DNA of 64,000 bases from Oscillospiraceae bacterium (GTDB lineage: Bacteria; Bacillota; Clostridia; Oscillospirales; Acutalibacteraceae): NCBI GenBank assembly GCA_031256825.1, contig JAIRPV010000021.1, positions 59,882 to 123,881 on the forward strand. The letters are read 5' to 3'. Made by a program: the position numbers and the translations under genes. Positions 50,157 through 58,443 of the stretch are shown here, in pieces. Below the pieces are notes generated by a model. It was not told the origin of the DNA. It made no database searches and saw only the letters and a program-made list of their open reading frames with translations. The stretch's first letter is position 1. Every line of letters begins with the position of its first letter.

Positions 50157-51419
50157 CTATTTGAGCGATTCAGGGCTCTCTTCCGCAAGCGCCGCCGCCG
50201 CGCTGCGATAAATTTCTTCCGCCTGCGCCGCCGTCAGCACGTGTTCCAGGTACCGCAGGCAAAAACGAATGCCGCCGCCGCAGGAAAGCACGCCGCACAC
50301 CAGATAGCTTTGCGGAAAGGCGGGCGGGATAAACCACACGCCCTCTACGCCGAACGAAAGCGCCCCCAGCGGCTGCGCGCCCAGGTTAGAAAGGCCAAAG
50401 CTGCGGTCAGCCGTGCCTTCCCTCGCGCCCTCGGCCACCTGTTGCGCCGCCCAGTTCCGGAAGCTGCCGTATGCCGCGAAAGGAACCGCCGCAACCAGCC
50501 CGGGATCCAGCAAATGCAGCATCTGCAAGCCGACGGCGGGGAGATTGCCGCTGAGTTTGCCGCGCAGCACGGCAGGCGTTTCTTCGCAGGATGATACCTT
50601 TGCCGAAACGCCAGAGACAAAGTTCCCCATAGCGCCGTCAACCGGCGTCCGCATGTTTCCGCGCAAGCTGCAAGCGCAGCCAAGCCGCACCGGCTGGCCG
50701 CCGTTTTGCTGCTGCAACGCGCGGACAAACGCCCGCGCAATCGCCTCGTTGACCGTCAGGCCTTCGGCTTTGCAGCGGCGGCGGAGCGCCTGCAGCCATT
50801 CCTCCGATTCTTCCGCCAAAAACATGCCGGCCGGGTTTTGCGCGCGGTAATCCCGAAACAGCGCCAGGGCGTCTTCCCGCGTAAACAGCGTGGGGTGTTG
50901 GCGCCACTTGCGGTTGACCAGGGCGGCGGTGAGCTTGAGCTGAAGATCGGGCTTTTTCTTCAGCGTATTATCCTCCGGCAGTTCCTGCGCTTCGCCGGGC
51001 AGCGTGCCGTTGAGCGCCGCGAGAAAATCGCGCAGCAGATTCAAAAAGCCCAGCCCGTCGCCTAGAATATGGTGCCCCAGCAGCACGAGATCTGCGCCGC
51101 CGTTTCCGCGCAGCACGGCAATTTTCAGCAGCGGGCCGTGTTCAAAATCAAAGGGAATCGCGTCTGTGCGGGCGTACCAGGCTTTCCAGTCGGCGTCCGC
51201 GGGGAATTCCAGCGAAACCTTGCCGCCTTTGGCAAAGCAATAGCCGTCTTTGCCCCGTGCAATCACGCGGCGCAGCACGGGATGCCGCCGCTGCACCGCT
51301 ATGGCCGCCGCGCGGTATTGCTCGTCCGAAAAATCCTGGGTCAGCCGCGCCCTGAAGCAGACATGGATGCTGGGGGAGTGCAAAAACATGATCCCGGTTC
51401 CAATCGCATTTGTTGACAT
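50157..51419 (-). CDS. Stand-alone condensation-like acyltransferase
   Basis: 420 residues from the second Met (51419, GAGGG six bases upstream). LVLLGHHILGDGLGFLNLLR holds the HHxxxDG active-site motif of the chloramphenicol-acetyltransferase/NRPS condensation fold, and SNLGAQPLGAL is near the typical DFGWG-like position. Such single-domain proteins (PapA-, WES-, AATase-like) join acyl groups to alcohols or amines. No carrier protein or NRPS gene is nearby. It sits between ruvC and ruvA, not a usual neighbour, and is likely transcribed with them. Confidence 0.78.
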   Translation of the reverse strand: MSTNAIGTGIMFLHSPSIHVCFRARLTQDFSDEQYRAAAIAVQRRHPVLRRVIARGKDGYCFAKGGKVSLEFPADADWKAWYARTDAIPFDFEHGPLLKIAVLRGNGGADLVLLGHHILGDGLGFLNLLRDFLAALNGTLPGEAQELPEDNTLKKKPDLQLKLTAALVNRKWRQHPTLFTREDALALFRDYRAQNPAGMFLAEESEEWLQALRRRCKAEGLTVNEAIARAFVRALQQQNGGQPVRLGCACSLRGNMRTPVDGAMGNFVSGVSAKVSSCEETPAVLRGKLSGNLPAVGLQMLHLLDPGLVAAVPFAAYGSFRNWAAQQVAEGAREGTADRSFGLSNLGAQPLGALSFGVEGVWFIPPAFPQSYLVCGVLSCGGGIRFCLRYLEHVLTAAQAEEIYRSAAAALAEESPESLK

Positions 51420-51429
51420 GTTCATCCCT

Positions 51430-51458
51430 CTAATCTATAAGATATCATCTATAAGATG
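51430..51458. repeat. Short 14-bp tandem repeat
   Basis: On the - strand ATCTTATAGATGAT is followed by ATCTTATAGATTAG (2 x 14), just upstream of the condensation-like gene. Confidence 0.5.
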
Positions 51459-51495
51459 CGATGTCTGGGGCGGTGAGCAGCCGTGCAGACGCGCC

Positions 51496-51993
51496 CTAGC
51501 TTCCCTTTAAAAACCGCATTAGCGAACCCGCGCTGTGCGCGTGGCAAATCGCAATCGCGAGCGCGTCGGCCACGTCGTCCGGCTTCGGGCAGGCGTTCAG
51601 GTTCAGCAGAAGCTTGACCATGTCCTGCACCTGCCGTTTTTCGGCGCGGCCATAGCCAACAACGCTCTGTTTGACCTGCAACGGCGTGTATTCGTATACC
51701 GGTATCCCCGCCCGCGCGGCGGCCAGGAGGATTACGCCGCGCGCCTGCGCCACGTCAATGGCCGTTGTGGTGTTGGTATTAAAAAAGAGTTTTTCAATCG
51801 CCATGGCGGCGGGCCGACGCCGCGCGATGAGGCTTTCGATTGCCGTATTAATTTCCGCAAGCCGCTGCGGGAATTCTGTCTTTGGTTCTGTGATGATTGC
51901 CGCGGCCTCGAGCAGCCGGAACTGGCTGCCCGCGTATTCCACAGCCCCCGCGCCAACGGTGGCGTAGCCCGGGTCAATACCGAGAATGATCAC
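51496..51993 (-). CDS. ruvC: Holliday junction endonuclease RuvC
   Basis: 165 residues from GTG 51993, GAGAGGG upstream. Catalytic acids: D7 (GIDPGYATVG), E67 (AIEKLFFNTN), D140 and D143 (KPDDVADALAIAICHAH). Resolves Holliday junctions by paired nicks. First gene of the ruv cluster; the transcript seems to begin about 375 bases upstream in the repeat-borne promoter. Confidence 0.97.
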   Translation of the reverse strand: MIILGIDPGYATVGAGAVEYAGSQFRLLEAAAIITEPKTEFPQRLAEINTAIESLIARRRPAAMAIEKLFFNTNTTTAIDVAQARGVILLAAARAGIPVYEYTPLQVKQSVVGYGRAEKRQVQDMVKLLLNLNACPKPDDVADALAIAICHAHSAGSLMRFLKGS

Positions 51994-52274
51994 AGGCGGC
52001 CCTCTCTTTCTCGTTACAGTTGAAATGCTTCACAAAAATTCGCTTCGCGAAAGAATATCTTGCCGCGCGTTTTGTGCCGTCATGTCGCATTTTGGTGGCA
52101 ATTTGCAATATTCCGAAATTCCGAAATACAAGAATCATGCCCTTTGGAGGGGTCAAAAAACGGTTCGCCATTCCGAAATTTCGAACTATCGTAAAATAGA
52201 GCTGCGGAAGATTCTTTCTAACTCTGCCTCTATTGTGAACATTCGCCACACAAAATTGCTTCACAAAGCCAGCC
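51994..52274 (-). other. Long AT-richer leader or spacer upstream of ruvC
   Basis: About 280 bases, clearly richer in A and T than the flanks. It holds two near copies of ATTTCGGAAT (about 52115-52130 and 52173-52190) and a TTCGCGAAGCGAA hairpin near 52045. A 102-codon frame beginning with GTG 52282 runs through it but has no ribosome site and overlaps ruvC, so I do not call it a gene. Confidence 0.5.
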
Positions 52275-52381
52275 CTCGCCACAGGCGATGTGCTTATTGT
52301 AACACACCTGCGGTGAGCAGTTCGTCATTGGCGGCTGCTTTGCAAAAGCTATCCCTCGCCACAGGCGATGTGATTATTGTA
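52275..52381. repeat. Tandem inverted-repeat promoter cassettes (locus 2)
   Basis: CTCGCCACAGGCGATGTG begins both units (52275, 52355); the first continues TTATTGTAACACACCTGCGG and the second TTATTGTAACA. On the - strand this reads GTTACAATAAGCACATCGCC, then TGTGGCGAG. Same design as 16789-16925, with some change of the bases between the -10 and the arm. Confidence 0.7.
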
Positions 52382-52404
52382 ACATAACTCAGGGGAAAAG
52401 TCAA
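52376..52404 (-). promoter_or_regulatory. Promoter upstream of ruvC using a repeat-borne -10
   Basis: - strand TTGACT (52399-52404), 17 bases, TACAAT (52376-52381). Confidence 0.7.
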
Positions 52405-52456
52405 AAGAAAAATGCGGCGTTTCCGGCAAACCGTCTTGCTATCAAAAAGAGAAAAG

Positions 52457-52486
52457 CAAAAAACCGCCCGCCGTGGCAGACGGTTT
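52457..52486 (-). terminator. Terminator after metK
   Basis: On the - strand AAACCGTCTGCC and GGCGGGCGGTTT pair (one mismatch/wobble), followed by a T run. Confidence 0.85.
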
Positions 52487-52506
52487 TTGGGTTGCGGTTC
52501 AGCGCG

Positions 52507-53700
52507 CTACAAGGCCGCTGCGGCGCGCAGATCTTCCACGCGGTCAAGGGCTTCCCAGGGCAGATCAATTTCCGTGCGCCCCACATGCCCCAGCGCGGCC
52601 AGCTGCCGGTATATCGGGCGGCGCAGCTGGAAGGTTTTGATGATAGCCGTGGGCCGCAGGTCGAATAACCGCGACACAATTGCGCTTAAGGCGCTTTCGG
52701 GCAGCGCGCCGGTGCCAAAGGTATCCACCCGGATGCTGACCGGATGCGCCACCCCGATGGCGTAGGCCAGCTGCACTTCGCACTTTTTTGCAAGCCCCGC
52801 CGCAACGATGTTCTTTGCCGCGTGGCGCGCCGCGTAGGCCGCGGAGCGATCGACTTTTGTGGGATCTTTCCCCGAAAAGCTGCCGCCGCCGTGCCGCGCG
52901 TAGCCGCCGTAGGTATCCACAATGATCTTGCGGCCGGTCAGGCCGCTGTCGCCCTGGGGGCCGCCGATAACGAAGCGGCCTGTGGGGTTGACATAGTAGG
53001 TGGTGTCGCTGTCCAGCAGCCGGGCGGGCACGATGGGGCGGATCACATGTTCCAGAATATCCGCGCGGATTTGTTCGAGCGGCACGTCGGCCGCGTGCTG
53101 GGAGCTGACAACAATGGCGTCAACGCGCGCGGGCAGGTCGTTTTCGTCGTATTCCACGGTTACCTGCGTTTTGCCGTCGGGCCGCAAATACGGCAATGTA
53201 CCGTTTTTGCGCACAAGGGTCAGCTGCCGGGCCAGGGCGTGCGCGAGCGAAATGGGCAGCGGCATCAGCTCCGGCGTTTCGTCGCACGCGTAACCAAACA
53301 TCAGCCCCTGGTCGCCGGCGCCGTTGGTTTCGGCGGCATCCAGCGCGCCGGCCTTTTGTTCGTAAGAATGGTTTACGCCCAGGGCAATATCGGGCGATTG
53401 TTCGTCGATGGCGGTCAACACCGCGCAGGTATTGCCGTCGAAGCCCTTTTCGGCGCCGTCGTATCCAACGCCAATGATCACATCCCGCGCAACGCGGGGG
53501 ATATCCACATAGCAATTGGTGCTGATTTCGCCCATGATCCACACCACGCCTGTGGTAACGCTGCATTCGCAGGCCACGCGGCCATTGGGATCCTGCGCCA
53601 GAATCGCGTCGAGCACCGCGTCGGAAATCTGATCGCAGATCTTATCGGGATGCCCTTCGGTCACAGATTCGGACGTAAAAAGTTTACGGTTTGGATTCAT
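52507..53700 (-). CDS. metK: S-adenosylmethionine synthetase
   Basis: 397 residues from the Met at 53700 (GAAGG at a proper distance; the Met at 53706 is too close). [66 protein letters not shown] and [20 protein letters not shown] are diagnostic. Makes SAM from ATP and methionine. Its operon begins with pgsA and is controlled by a SAM-I riboswitch, so SAM represses it. Confidence 0.99.
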   Translation of the reverse strand: MNPNRKLFTSESVTEGHPDKICDQISDAVLDAILAQDPNGRVACECSVTTGVVWIMGEISTNCYVDIPRVARDVIIGVGYDGAEKGFDGNTCAVLTAIDEQSPDIALGVNHSYEQKAGALDAAETNGAGDQGLMFGYACDETPELMPLPISLAHALARQLTLVRKNGTLPYLRPDGKTQVTVEYDENDLPARVDAIVVSSQHAADVPLEQIRADILEHVIRPIVPARLLDSDTTYYVNPTGRFVIGGPQGDSGLTGRKIIVDTYGGYARHGGGSFSGKDPTKVDRSAAYAARHAAKNIVAAGLAKKCEVQLAYAIGVAHPVSIRVDTFGTGALPESALSAIVSRLFDLRPTAIIKTFQLRRPIYRQLAALGHVGRTEIDLPWEALDRVEDLRAAAAL

Positions 53701-53726
53701 CTTCATACCTTCTTTCTCGCACACAC

Positions 53727-54284
53727 TCAAATCTCTTTGAAATGATCTTTGTTTGCCCAAAAAATTTGCAGGCCGGAAATGACGGTCAATGCCGTGGCTG
53801 CCCAGAGGAGCGCGGCGCTGATCCAATCGAAAATTTGGGTTGCCTCGCTGAAGAAGCGCAGCGCCTCGCGCAGGAGCAAAACCAGGATAACGGACGAGAT
53901 CTGCACCACCGTTTTTGCTTTGCCCGAACGCGCCGCCGCGATAACGTTCCCTTCCCCGGCCGCTATGAGCCGGATGGAAGTGACGGCGAATTCGCGCAGG
54001 AGAATCAAAAACACCACCCAGGCGCTGCAAAGCCCCTGCCGCATCAAACCCACCAGCGCTGCTGTGATGAGCATTTTGTCGGCGAGGGGATCCATGAGTT
54101 TGCCAAAGTTTGTGACAAGCCCGCGCGCGCGGGCGATTTTGCCGTCGAACAGATCAGTCAGGGCCGCCGCGCCGAACACGAGCGCCGCCACAAGGTAGTG
54201 GAAAGGAAAGCGGGCCAGAATCAGCGCCAGCACCAGCGGCGTTGCCGCCGCGCGCAGAAGCGTTAGTTGGTTGGGGAAATTCAT
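53727..54284 (-). CDS. pgsA: CDP-diacylglycerol--glycerol-3-phosphate 3-phosphatidyltransferase
   Basis: 185 residues from ATG 54284, GGAGG five bases upstream. [19 protein letters not shown] at the start, then the CDP-alcohol phosphatidyltransferase motif with three Asp ([27 protein letters not shown]). About five membrane helices. Makes phosphatidylglycerol phosphate. In other Clostridia it usually follows rimO; here it lies before metK and behind a SAM-I riboswitch, which is unusual. Confidence 0.93.
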   Translation of the reverse strand: MNFPNQLTLLRAAATPLVLALILARFPFHYLVAALVFGAAALTDLFDGKIARARGLVTNFGKLMDPLADKMLITAALVGLMRQGLCSAWVVFLILLREFAVTSIRLIAAGEGNVIAAARSGKAKTVVQISSVILVLLLREALRFFSEATQIFDWISAALLWAATALTVISGLQIFWANKDHFKEI

Positions 54285-54383
54285 GGTCACCTCCAACAGG
54301 AATCAGAATCCGCGGCGCGAGGGCGGAAAGCGCCCAAAACGACGGCATCCGCGCGCAGCGGTTTTTAGTATACCCGCCGAAAG

Positions 54384-54409
54384 AAAAAACTTCCGGTAAA
54401 TACCGAAAG
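54384..54409 (-). terminator. Riboswitch-linked intrinsic terminator
   Basis: On the - strand CTTTCGGT and ACCGGAAG form an eight-base stem (one G-U) with a four-base loop, followed by TTTTTT, 13 bases after the aptamer. Confidence 0.85.
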
Positions 54410-54421
54410 CGGATATTGCAC

Positions 54422-54518
54422 CTTATCTTTCGGCACGCGCCGCAGGATGAAGCACCTTGTCCCGCCGGACAGGTTGCCGGGCATCACAGAGCCTGTTCTC
54501 TCCGCCGCTCTTTATAAG
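54422..54518 (-). promoter_or_regulatory. SAM-I (S-box) riboswitch aptamer controlling pgsA-metK
   Basis: The - strand reads from CTTAT (54518) to GATAAG (54422), which pair as P1. In between are the S-box constants: AGAGCGGCGGAGAGA, then GATGCCCGGCAACC, and AAGGTGCTTCATCCTGC, and a final GAAAGATAAG. It starts about 20 bases after the predicted transcription start and is followed by a terminator stem. When SAM binds, the aptamer is stabilised and the terminator forms, switching off pgsA and metK. Seen directly; the class assignment is by conserved bases. Confidence 0.95.
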
Positions 54519-54543
54519 GCTTATTCAGTTGGACAGCATGTGT

Positions 54544-54572
54544 AGTATACCACGTTAGCAAGCGAATGTCAA
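54544..54572 (-). promoter_or_regulatory. Promoter of pgsA-metK
   Basis: - strand TTGACA (54567-54572), 17 bases, TATACT (54544-54549). Confidence 0.9.
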
Positions 54573-54659
54573 GTAACATTATTGTTAACACAGGGCGGCG
54601 CGGTTTGGCAGGGCCGGAGGAAGCCTTCGGCCCCGCCGCTGCTTTGGAGGGAGCAAGGG

Positions 54660-56159
54660 TTAGCTGGTGGGCTGCGCCTGTTCGCGCCGCTCGTTGAGCG
54701 CTACCAGCAGTTCGTCGTAACGCTCCTCTGAGATGGTATATTTCACGCGATAGAGCAAAAAAGAAACCACGGCCAGCGCGATGGGGATCAGCGTCATGCA
54801 GGCCAGCAGGGCGGCGCTTTTGGAAGCGGGCACGCTGCGGATCACCGATTCAATGCCCTGCGTTTTTGCCGCGGCGGAAAGGCCTTTTGCCGCAGCCTGT
54901 TCCAGATCAGAGATTTGGTTGGTGAACTCCAGCACGCCCGTGATCAGGAAGATCACCATGACGGTCAGCTGGATCAGCGCCGTGGCCACTTTGGTAATGA
55001 ACGGCCGCACCGAAAAGATGATGCCCTCCGCGCGCGCGCCTGTTTTCCATTCGTTATACTCCACTGTGTTCGCAAAGGAGATCATCAGAATCAAATAAAA
55101 GATGTTTTGCCCCGCAAAGGCGAACAGGTTCCCCACGATCAGCAGCGCATACTTGATCATGCCGCGGGGCGCAAGCATCCCCGCCGCCAGCATGAACAGG
55201 TAGCCGCCAATGGCGCACACCATTGCGATCCGCGCGAGCTTTTGCCGGGGGATGCGCTTGGAGATTGGCGCGAAGAAGAGCATGATAAGCCCCGTTACAA
55301 CCGCGCCCAGCGACGAAAACAGCGTGTAAAGCATGCCGTTATAACCGAACTCGAAGTATATGTAGCTGCCGCCCAGACCACCGCCGATCAGCCCGTTGCC
55401 CACGGCGGCCATTAAAAAGATGATCATGCACCACAGCAGCTGATCGTTGCCCTTGATGGTGCGCACCACCGTGCCGATGCCGACGCTGTTTATGGTTGCC
55501 GCGCCCTTGGGCGGCAGGGGCTTTTCTTTTACGCCGAGCAATGTGAGCAGCTGGGAGCCCAAAAAGACGCCGCTGAACACGAACGCCAGCACGGCGTAGG
55601 CCGTTACGGCGCTGCCGCCGATGGTCCGGCTACCCGCGGTAAAAATCGGCGCCGCGACGCCTGTGATGCCGGCCCCTGCGCCCGCAAAAAACACGGTGCG
55701 CGAAGTGAGCGTGTCCCGGTCGGTTTTCTGGGCGGCCAGCGAGGGGATCATGCCCCAATAGGCGATGTCGTTCATGGTGAACACGATGCTGTAGATGAAA
55801 TACAGCACGCCGTAAAGCACCACATAATTCCAGCCGGTCAGCGTGTTCGTAAACGAAACGAGGTAAACGATTGCGCTGAAGGCCATGCCGACGACAATCC
55901 AGGGCTTGAACTTGCCCCATTTTGTCCGGGTGACCTCGATGATGTTCCCCATCACGGGATCGTTGAAGCCATCGAAAACGCGGGCCGCGACCATAAGGAT
56001 GCTCACGACGGTGTATTGCAGGTTCGTCAGATTTTTTGTGTAGAGCACATAGGTCATCAGGAAGCCGGAAAACAGAAAGGTTGCTGTGTCGCGTCCCAGG
56101 GAAGTCAGCGAGTACATCCAAAGATTTCGCTTGGGCATACGGTTGTTCGGCTGTTCCAT
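54660..56159 (-). CDS. GPH/MFS family sugar:cation symporter
   Basis: 499 residues, about 12 membrane segments. FDGFNDPVMGNIIEVTRTKW with GKFKPWI is the GPH signature after helix 2; FANTVEYNEWKTGARAEGI is the second one. AAGGAG upstream of ATG 56159. Downstream of a Gfo/Idh oxidoreductase and a ChbG-like deacetylase in one operon, so it probably imports the sugar or sugar acid they act on. Confidence 0.9.
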   Translation of the reverse strand: MEQPNNRMPKRNLWMYSLTSLGRDTATFLFSGFLMTYVLYTKNLTNLQYTVVSILMVAARVFDGFNDPVMGNIIEVTRTKWGKFKPWIVVGMAFSAIVYLVSFTNTLTGWNYVVLYGVLYFIYSIVFTMNDIAYWGMIPSLAAQKTDRDTLTSRTVFFAGAGAGITGVAAPIFTAGSRTIGGSAVTAYAVLAFVFSGVFLGSQLLTLLGVKEKPLPPKGAATINSVGIGTVVRTIKGNDQLLWCMIIFLMAAVGNGLIGGGLGGSYIYFEFGYNGMLYTLFSSLGAVVTGLIMLFFAPISKRIPRQKLARIAMVCAIGGYLFMLAAGMLAPRGMIKYALLIVGNLFAFAGQNIFYLILMISFANTVEYNEWKTGARAEGIIFSVRPFITKVATALIQLTVMVIFLITGVLEFTNQISDLEQAAAKGLSAAAKTQGIESVIRSVPASKSAALLACMTLIPIALAVVSFLLYRVKYTISEERYDELLVALNERREQAQPTS

Positions 56160-56207
56160 GCGGTCACTCTCCTTACAGATTGATTGCAGCGCCGGGCGTG
56201 CCGGCGC

Positions 56208-57449
56208 TCATTGCGCGGCGACCAGCGCCGCTTCCCCTGTTTCCAACGATTGCAGCGCCGCGTAGCAAATCTGGTGCGAAATGCGCGTTTGTTCAATGGT
56301 GGTCAGGTTTTCCGGATCGATCGGGCCGCCCGCCATAACGGCGTGCGCCGCTTCGCAGAAGCACTGATCGGAGCCGCCGTGCCCGCTGATATTGGTATTG
56401 CGCACGCGCAGAACCTTTGGGGCTTTGCCGAACTTGTGCAGGTGAATGCGCATGGTGTGATCGCGCCCCCACAGCTCGCCCTTTGTGCCCTGGATGCGGA
56501 TGCGCCGCGTGGTGCCCAGGCTGAAGGCGCTGATGCTGAGCGTGGCCGTTGCGCCGCCCGCGAAGCGGAAGGCCACGGAATCGTGATCGTGCACATTATT
56601 GTCGCACTGGTACACGCACCGGCCATAATCGTTTTCTTTGAGCGCTTCGCGCAGCTCCTGCCGGGTTGGCTGATAGGGCAGGCCCGCCGCCGGGGGTTTG
56701 CCCCAATACAGCTGTGTGAAGCGCTTCAGGTACAGCCGCTCCACACTATAAGGGCAGCTTTTTATGTGCGGGCAGCCTTGCAGGCAATACGCGGCCGCCC
56801 CTTCGGGCATATTCTCGCGCGTGAAGTAGGTCAGGCCGCCGAAGCCGCTGACGCTTTCGCACGGGCGGCGGATAAACCAGTGCAGCAGATCGACGTCGTG
56901 GCAGCACTTGGCCATCAGGAACGGCGCGCCGACGCTCAGGTTGCGCCAGTTGCCGCGGACATAGGAGTGCGCGTAGTGGAAATACCCCACATTTTCTTCG
57001 TGCGCGATATTGACCACTTCGCCGATGGCGCCGCTTTCGATGATCTCTTTTATGGTGCGGTAAAAAGGTGAATAGCGCAGCACATGGCAGACCAGCACGT
57101 GACGGTTTTTTTCTTTTGCCAGGGCGCACAGCTCTTCCATTTCGGCGGGGTTGGCCGTTACGGGCTTTTCGCAGATCAAATGGTAACCCAGCTGCAACGC
57201 GGCCTTTGCGTGCCTGAAATGGCAGTGATCCGGCGTGGCGATGACTAGCCAGTCGGCCAGCTTGCCGGCGGCAAAAAACGCGTTGTCGTCCGCCAAGCGC
57301 GTTGCGGTGGGGGATCTTCCGCCCGCGTGATCGAGCATAACGGGCCTGGTGTCGCACAGCGCCGTCACCGCGACGTCTTCGTAGCCGGACAGGCCCCCCA
57401 TGTATACGCGGCCCCGGTTGCCCAGGCCGATATAAGCGATAGAAATCAT
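56208..57449 (-). CDS. Gfo/Idh/MocA family NAD(P)-dependent oxidoreductase
   Basis: 413 residues. N-terminal Rossmann fold (SIAYIGLGNRGRVYMGGL), VIATPDHCHFRHAKAALQLG, then the conserved ICEKPVTANPAEMEELCALA. Residues about 125-400 form the alpha/beta substrate domain with KCCHDVDLLHWFI (the catalytic HDxD-like pair) and three extra Cys (CLQGCPHIKSC, possibly metal-binding). Oxidises an unknown sugar. Middle of the carbohydrate operon. Confidence 0.9.
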   Translation of the reverse strand: MISIAYIGLGNRGRVYMGGLSGYEDVAVTALCDTRPVMLDHAGGRSPTATRLADDNAFFAAGKLADWLVIATPDHCHFRHAKAALQLGYHLICEKPVTANPAEMEELCALAKEKNRHVLVCHVLRYSPFYRTIKEIIESGAIGEVVNIAHEENVGYFHYAHSYVRGNWRNLSVGAPFLMAKCCHDVDLLHWFIRRPCESVSGFGGLTYFTRENMPEGAAAYCLQGCPHIKSCPYSVERLYLKRFTQLYWGKPPAAGLPYQPTRQELREALKENDYGRCVYQCDNNVHDHDSVAFRFAGGATATLSISAFSLGTTRRIRIQGTKGELWGRDHTMRIHLHKFGKAPKVLRVRNTNISGHGGSDQCFCEAAHAVMAGGPIDPENLTTIEQTRISHQICYAALQSLETGEAALVAAQ

Positions 57450-57456
57450 AGAGATG

Positions 57457-58341
57457 TTACCCCCTCATCTTTTTTAAATCGCGGTAACTGATTTTTTGGA
57501 TGCCGCACTGCGCGATGTGCTTTTGGAAGGCCGGATCGGAAAAAATCGTGTATTCCCAAACGCGGAAAAAGCCTTTTGGGGAAGCCGCCTTTGCCTCGCC
57601 TGTGTCGATGGACGGATGGAGAAAAGTTTCGGTTACGCCCGCGGGCAGGCCTTCGATGAAGGTATACATGAAGTCGCGGAATGCTCCGTAGCCTTCTTCT
57701 TGCGTGCCGGGGTAATCGCTTGGGATGAGATAATCCGGACAAACCACGCCCAGGTTTTTTATGAACGACTGCATTTGCGTGAAGATCTGCCCCAGCAGCT
57801 GCGGGGGGATAGAAAAGGAGGGGGCGGCTTCGCCCGCGGGCAGACCCGCAAGCGGGAACCGGAAGGGCAGCCCCACTTCGGCCGAAAGTTCGAAGATGGT
57901 TTGCAGGAACTCCATGCGCCCTGTGGCGATGCCATAGAGCGAACCCATGTGGTTATCCCAGTGCGAAGGCACAAGGCCGAACTGCTTTGCCCTAGCCAGC
58001 TGCGCGCGCACTTCGGCCACGGCTTCGTCTAAGTCGGCATGCTCCTCAAAGCGTTCGCTGGTCTGCCAAAAATAGCCCTCTTCGTCGCGCAGGCTATTTG
58101 TGCCGGCGGCCAAAACCGGGCCCCAGCGGTACCCATCCCATTCGCTGGTGGTTGTCAGGTGCACGCCGATGGCGTATTCGGGATGCCGCGCGGCCCACTG
58201 GCAGGCATGTTTTGCCCAGGGACAGGGGGCCATCACGGTGGACGAGGTGATGCATCCCTTTTCAAACAGCTCTTGTGTGGCGAGATTCGCGCCCAGGAAG
58301 GATCCGTAGTCGTCCGCGTTGATGATGAGGTAACGTTCCAC
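57457..58341 (-). CDS. ChbG/HpnK (YdjC-like) carbohydrate deacetylase
   Basis: 294 residues from GTG 58341 (CGGAG seven bases upstream). ADDYGSFLGANLATQELFEKG carries the metal Asp pair, IGVHLTTTSEWDGYRW and PSHWDNHMGSL carry the histidines, and ETFLHPSIDTGEAKA ends the domain. The family deacetylates amino sugars such as chitooligosaccharides or hydrolyses related amides. First gene of the operon, promoter 58405-58433. Confidence 0.88.
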   Translation of the reverse strand: MERYLIINADDYGSFLGANLATQELFEKGCITSSTVMAPCPWAKHACQWAARHPEYAIGVHLTTTSEWDGYRWGPVLAAGTNSLRDEEGYFWQTSERFEEHADLDEAVAEVRAQLARAKQFGLVPSHWDNHMGSLYGIATGRMEFLQTIFELSAEVGLPFRFPLAGLPAGEAAPSFSIPPQLLGQIFTQMQSFIKNLGVVCPDYLIPSDYPGTQEEGYGAFRDFMYTFIEGLPAGVTETFLHPSIDTGEAKAASPKGFFRVWEYTIFSDPAFQKHIAQCGIQKISYRDLKKMRG

Positions 58342-58404
58342 AATATCACTCCGTTCCGCTGCATATTATCTATCTCTATCGTTCGCTATCTTATGCCTTT
58401 TTAT

Positions 58405-58433
58405 ATCATATCACACGGGAGGGGGAAATGCAA
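58405..58433 (-). promoter_or_regulatory. Promoter of the ChbG-Gfo/Idh-GPH operon
   Basis: - strand TTGCAT (58428-58433), 17 bases, TATGAT (58405-58410); it lies just past the stop codon of the PHP gene. Confidence 0.75.
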
Positions 58434-58443
58434 GGGGGAAAGT

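Noticed and set aside
51974..52282. 102-codon reading frame upstream of ruvC, GTG start
   Set aside because: No ribosome site, overlaps the ruvC start, and its sequence includes direct repeats; composition is that of noncoding AT-rich DNA.
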